Below are positions 41,344 to 41,452 of a stretch of DNA of 41,452 nucleotides, piece by piece (positions within the stretch are counted from its first letter, which is position 1; every line of letters starts with the position of its first letter). Origin of the DNA: Edaphovirga cremea. GTDB lineage: Bacteria; Pseudomonadota; Gammaproteobacteria; Enterobacterales; Enterobacteriaceae. The position numbers were made by a program, and so were the translations under genes. The notes below the pieces were generated by a model. That model saw only the letters and a list, made by a program, of their open reading frames with translations. It was not told the DNA's origin and made no database searches. The stretch lies in contig NZ_QOVA01000030.1 of the NCBI RefSeq assembly GCF_003332275.1, forward strand, positions 1-41,452. The letters run 5' to 3'.

Positions 41344-41452
41344 AAAACCTCCAGCTAGGCTGGAGGTTCCGTAAAGCTTTCAGCTTTGAGCCAGTTATAA
41401 AAACCCCTTTTGATTTGTTAAAACAGTTTGCGGTCTGGCAACTGCAAACGTT
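41344..41452 (+). mobile_element. Possible left end of an IS200-like element (cut by window edge)
   Basis: A perfect 10-bp stem, AACCTCCAGC (41346-41355) with GCTGGAGGTT (41359-41368), has a three-base loop. It is followed by a second hairpin, AAAGCT (41373-41378) with AGCTTT (41382-41387), then an AT-rich leader. This layout recalls the left end of IS200-type elements, where a hairpin blocks read-through and an untranslated leader precedes tnpA. The transposase would lie beyond the window, so the call rests on recalled similarity of the end only. Confidence 0.4.

Overview
The window reads as the chromosome of an enterobacterium of the Pectobacterium/Brenneria/Dickeya type (Pectobacteriaceae). 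That placement is an inference from protein sequences that track E. coli orthologues closely in length and motif, from moderate GC, and from gene order. No rRNA, tRNA, prophage or CRISPR array was seen.

Three blocks that lie apart in E. coli are joined here. Block 1 (about 320-16160) is cysJIH (assimilatory sulfate reduction), queD and queE (queuosine precursor), eno, pyrG, mazG, relA and an internally deleted rlmD, then barA divergent from rlmD. Block 2 (about 16180-34200) opens with a PLP-enzyme gene and a galactarate module: garL-garR-garK divergent from garD, plus the regulator cdaR. It continues with degP, dgt, mtnN-btuF-yadS, erpA, clcA and hemL. The cdaR-degP-dgt neighbourhood also occurs in E. 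coli. Block 3 (about 34400-41280) is yggN, glsA, speB and speA (arginine to agmatine to putrescine), divergent from metK (S-adenosylmethionine).

Control sites that can be read directly include a near-consensus IscR type 1 box over the erpA promoter, tandem met boxes before metK, a candidate sigma-E promoter for degP, good sigma-70 promoters for pyrG and speA, and intrinsic terminators after eno, garD, speB and metK.

The unusual material is mostly non-coding. The left edge is the 3' end of an IS110-family transposase, sitting against one copy of a dispersed repeat. More copies of that repeat surround a large inverted structure between yadS and erpA (29838-30791), whose two GC-rich arms carry hairpins with compensatory base changes. 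A separate palindromic element lies after hemL, and an IS200-like end may begin at the right edge. The speA transcript appears to have a leader of about 510 nt with small ORFs, one behind a very strong Shine-Dalgarno. RlmD lacks about 215 central residues, including the whole iron-sulfur region. The galactarate genes have no transporter beside them, and mazEF is absent between relA and mazG.
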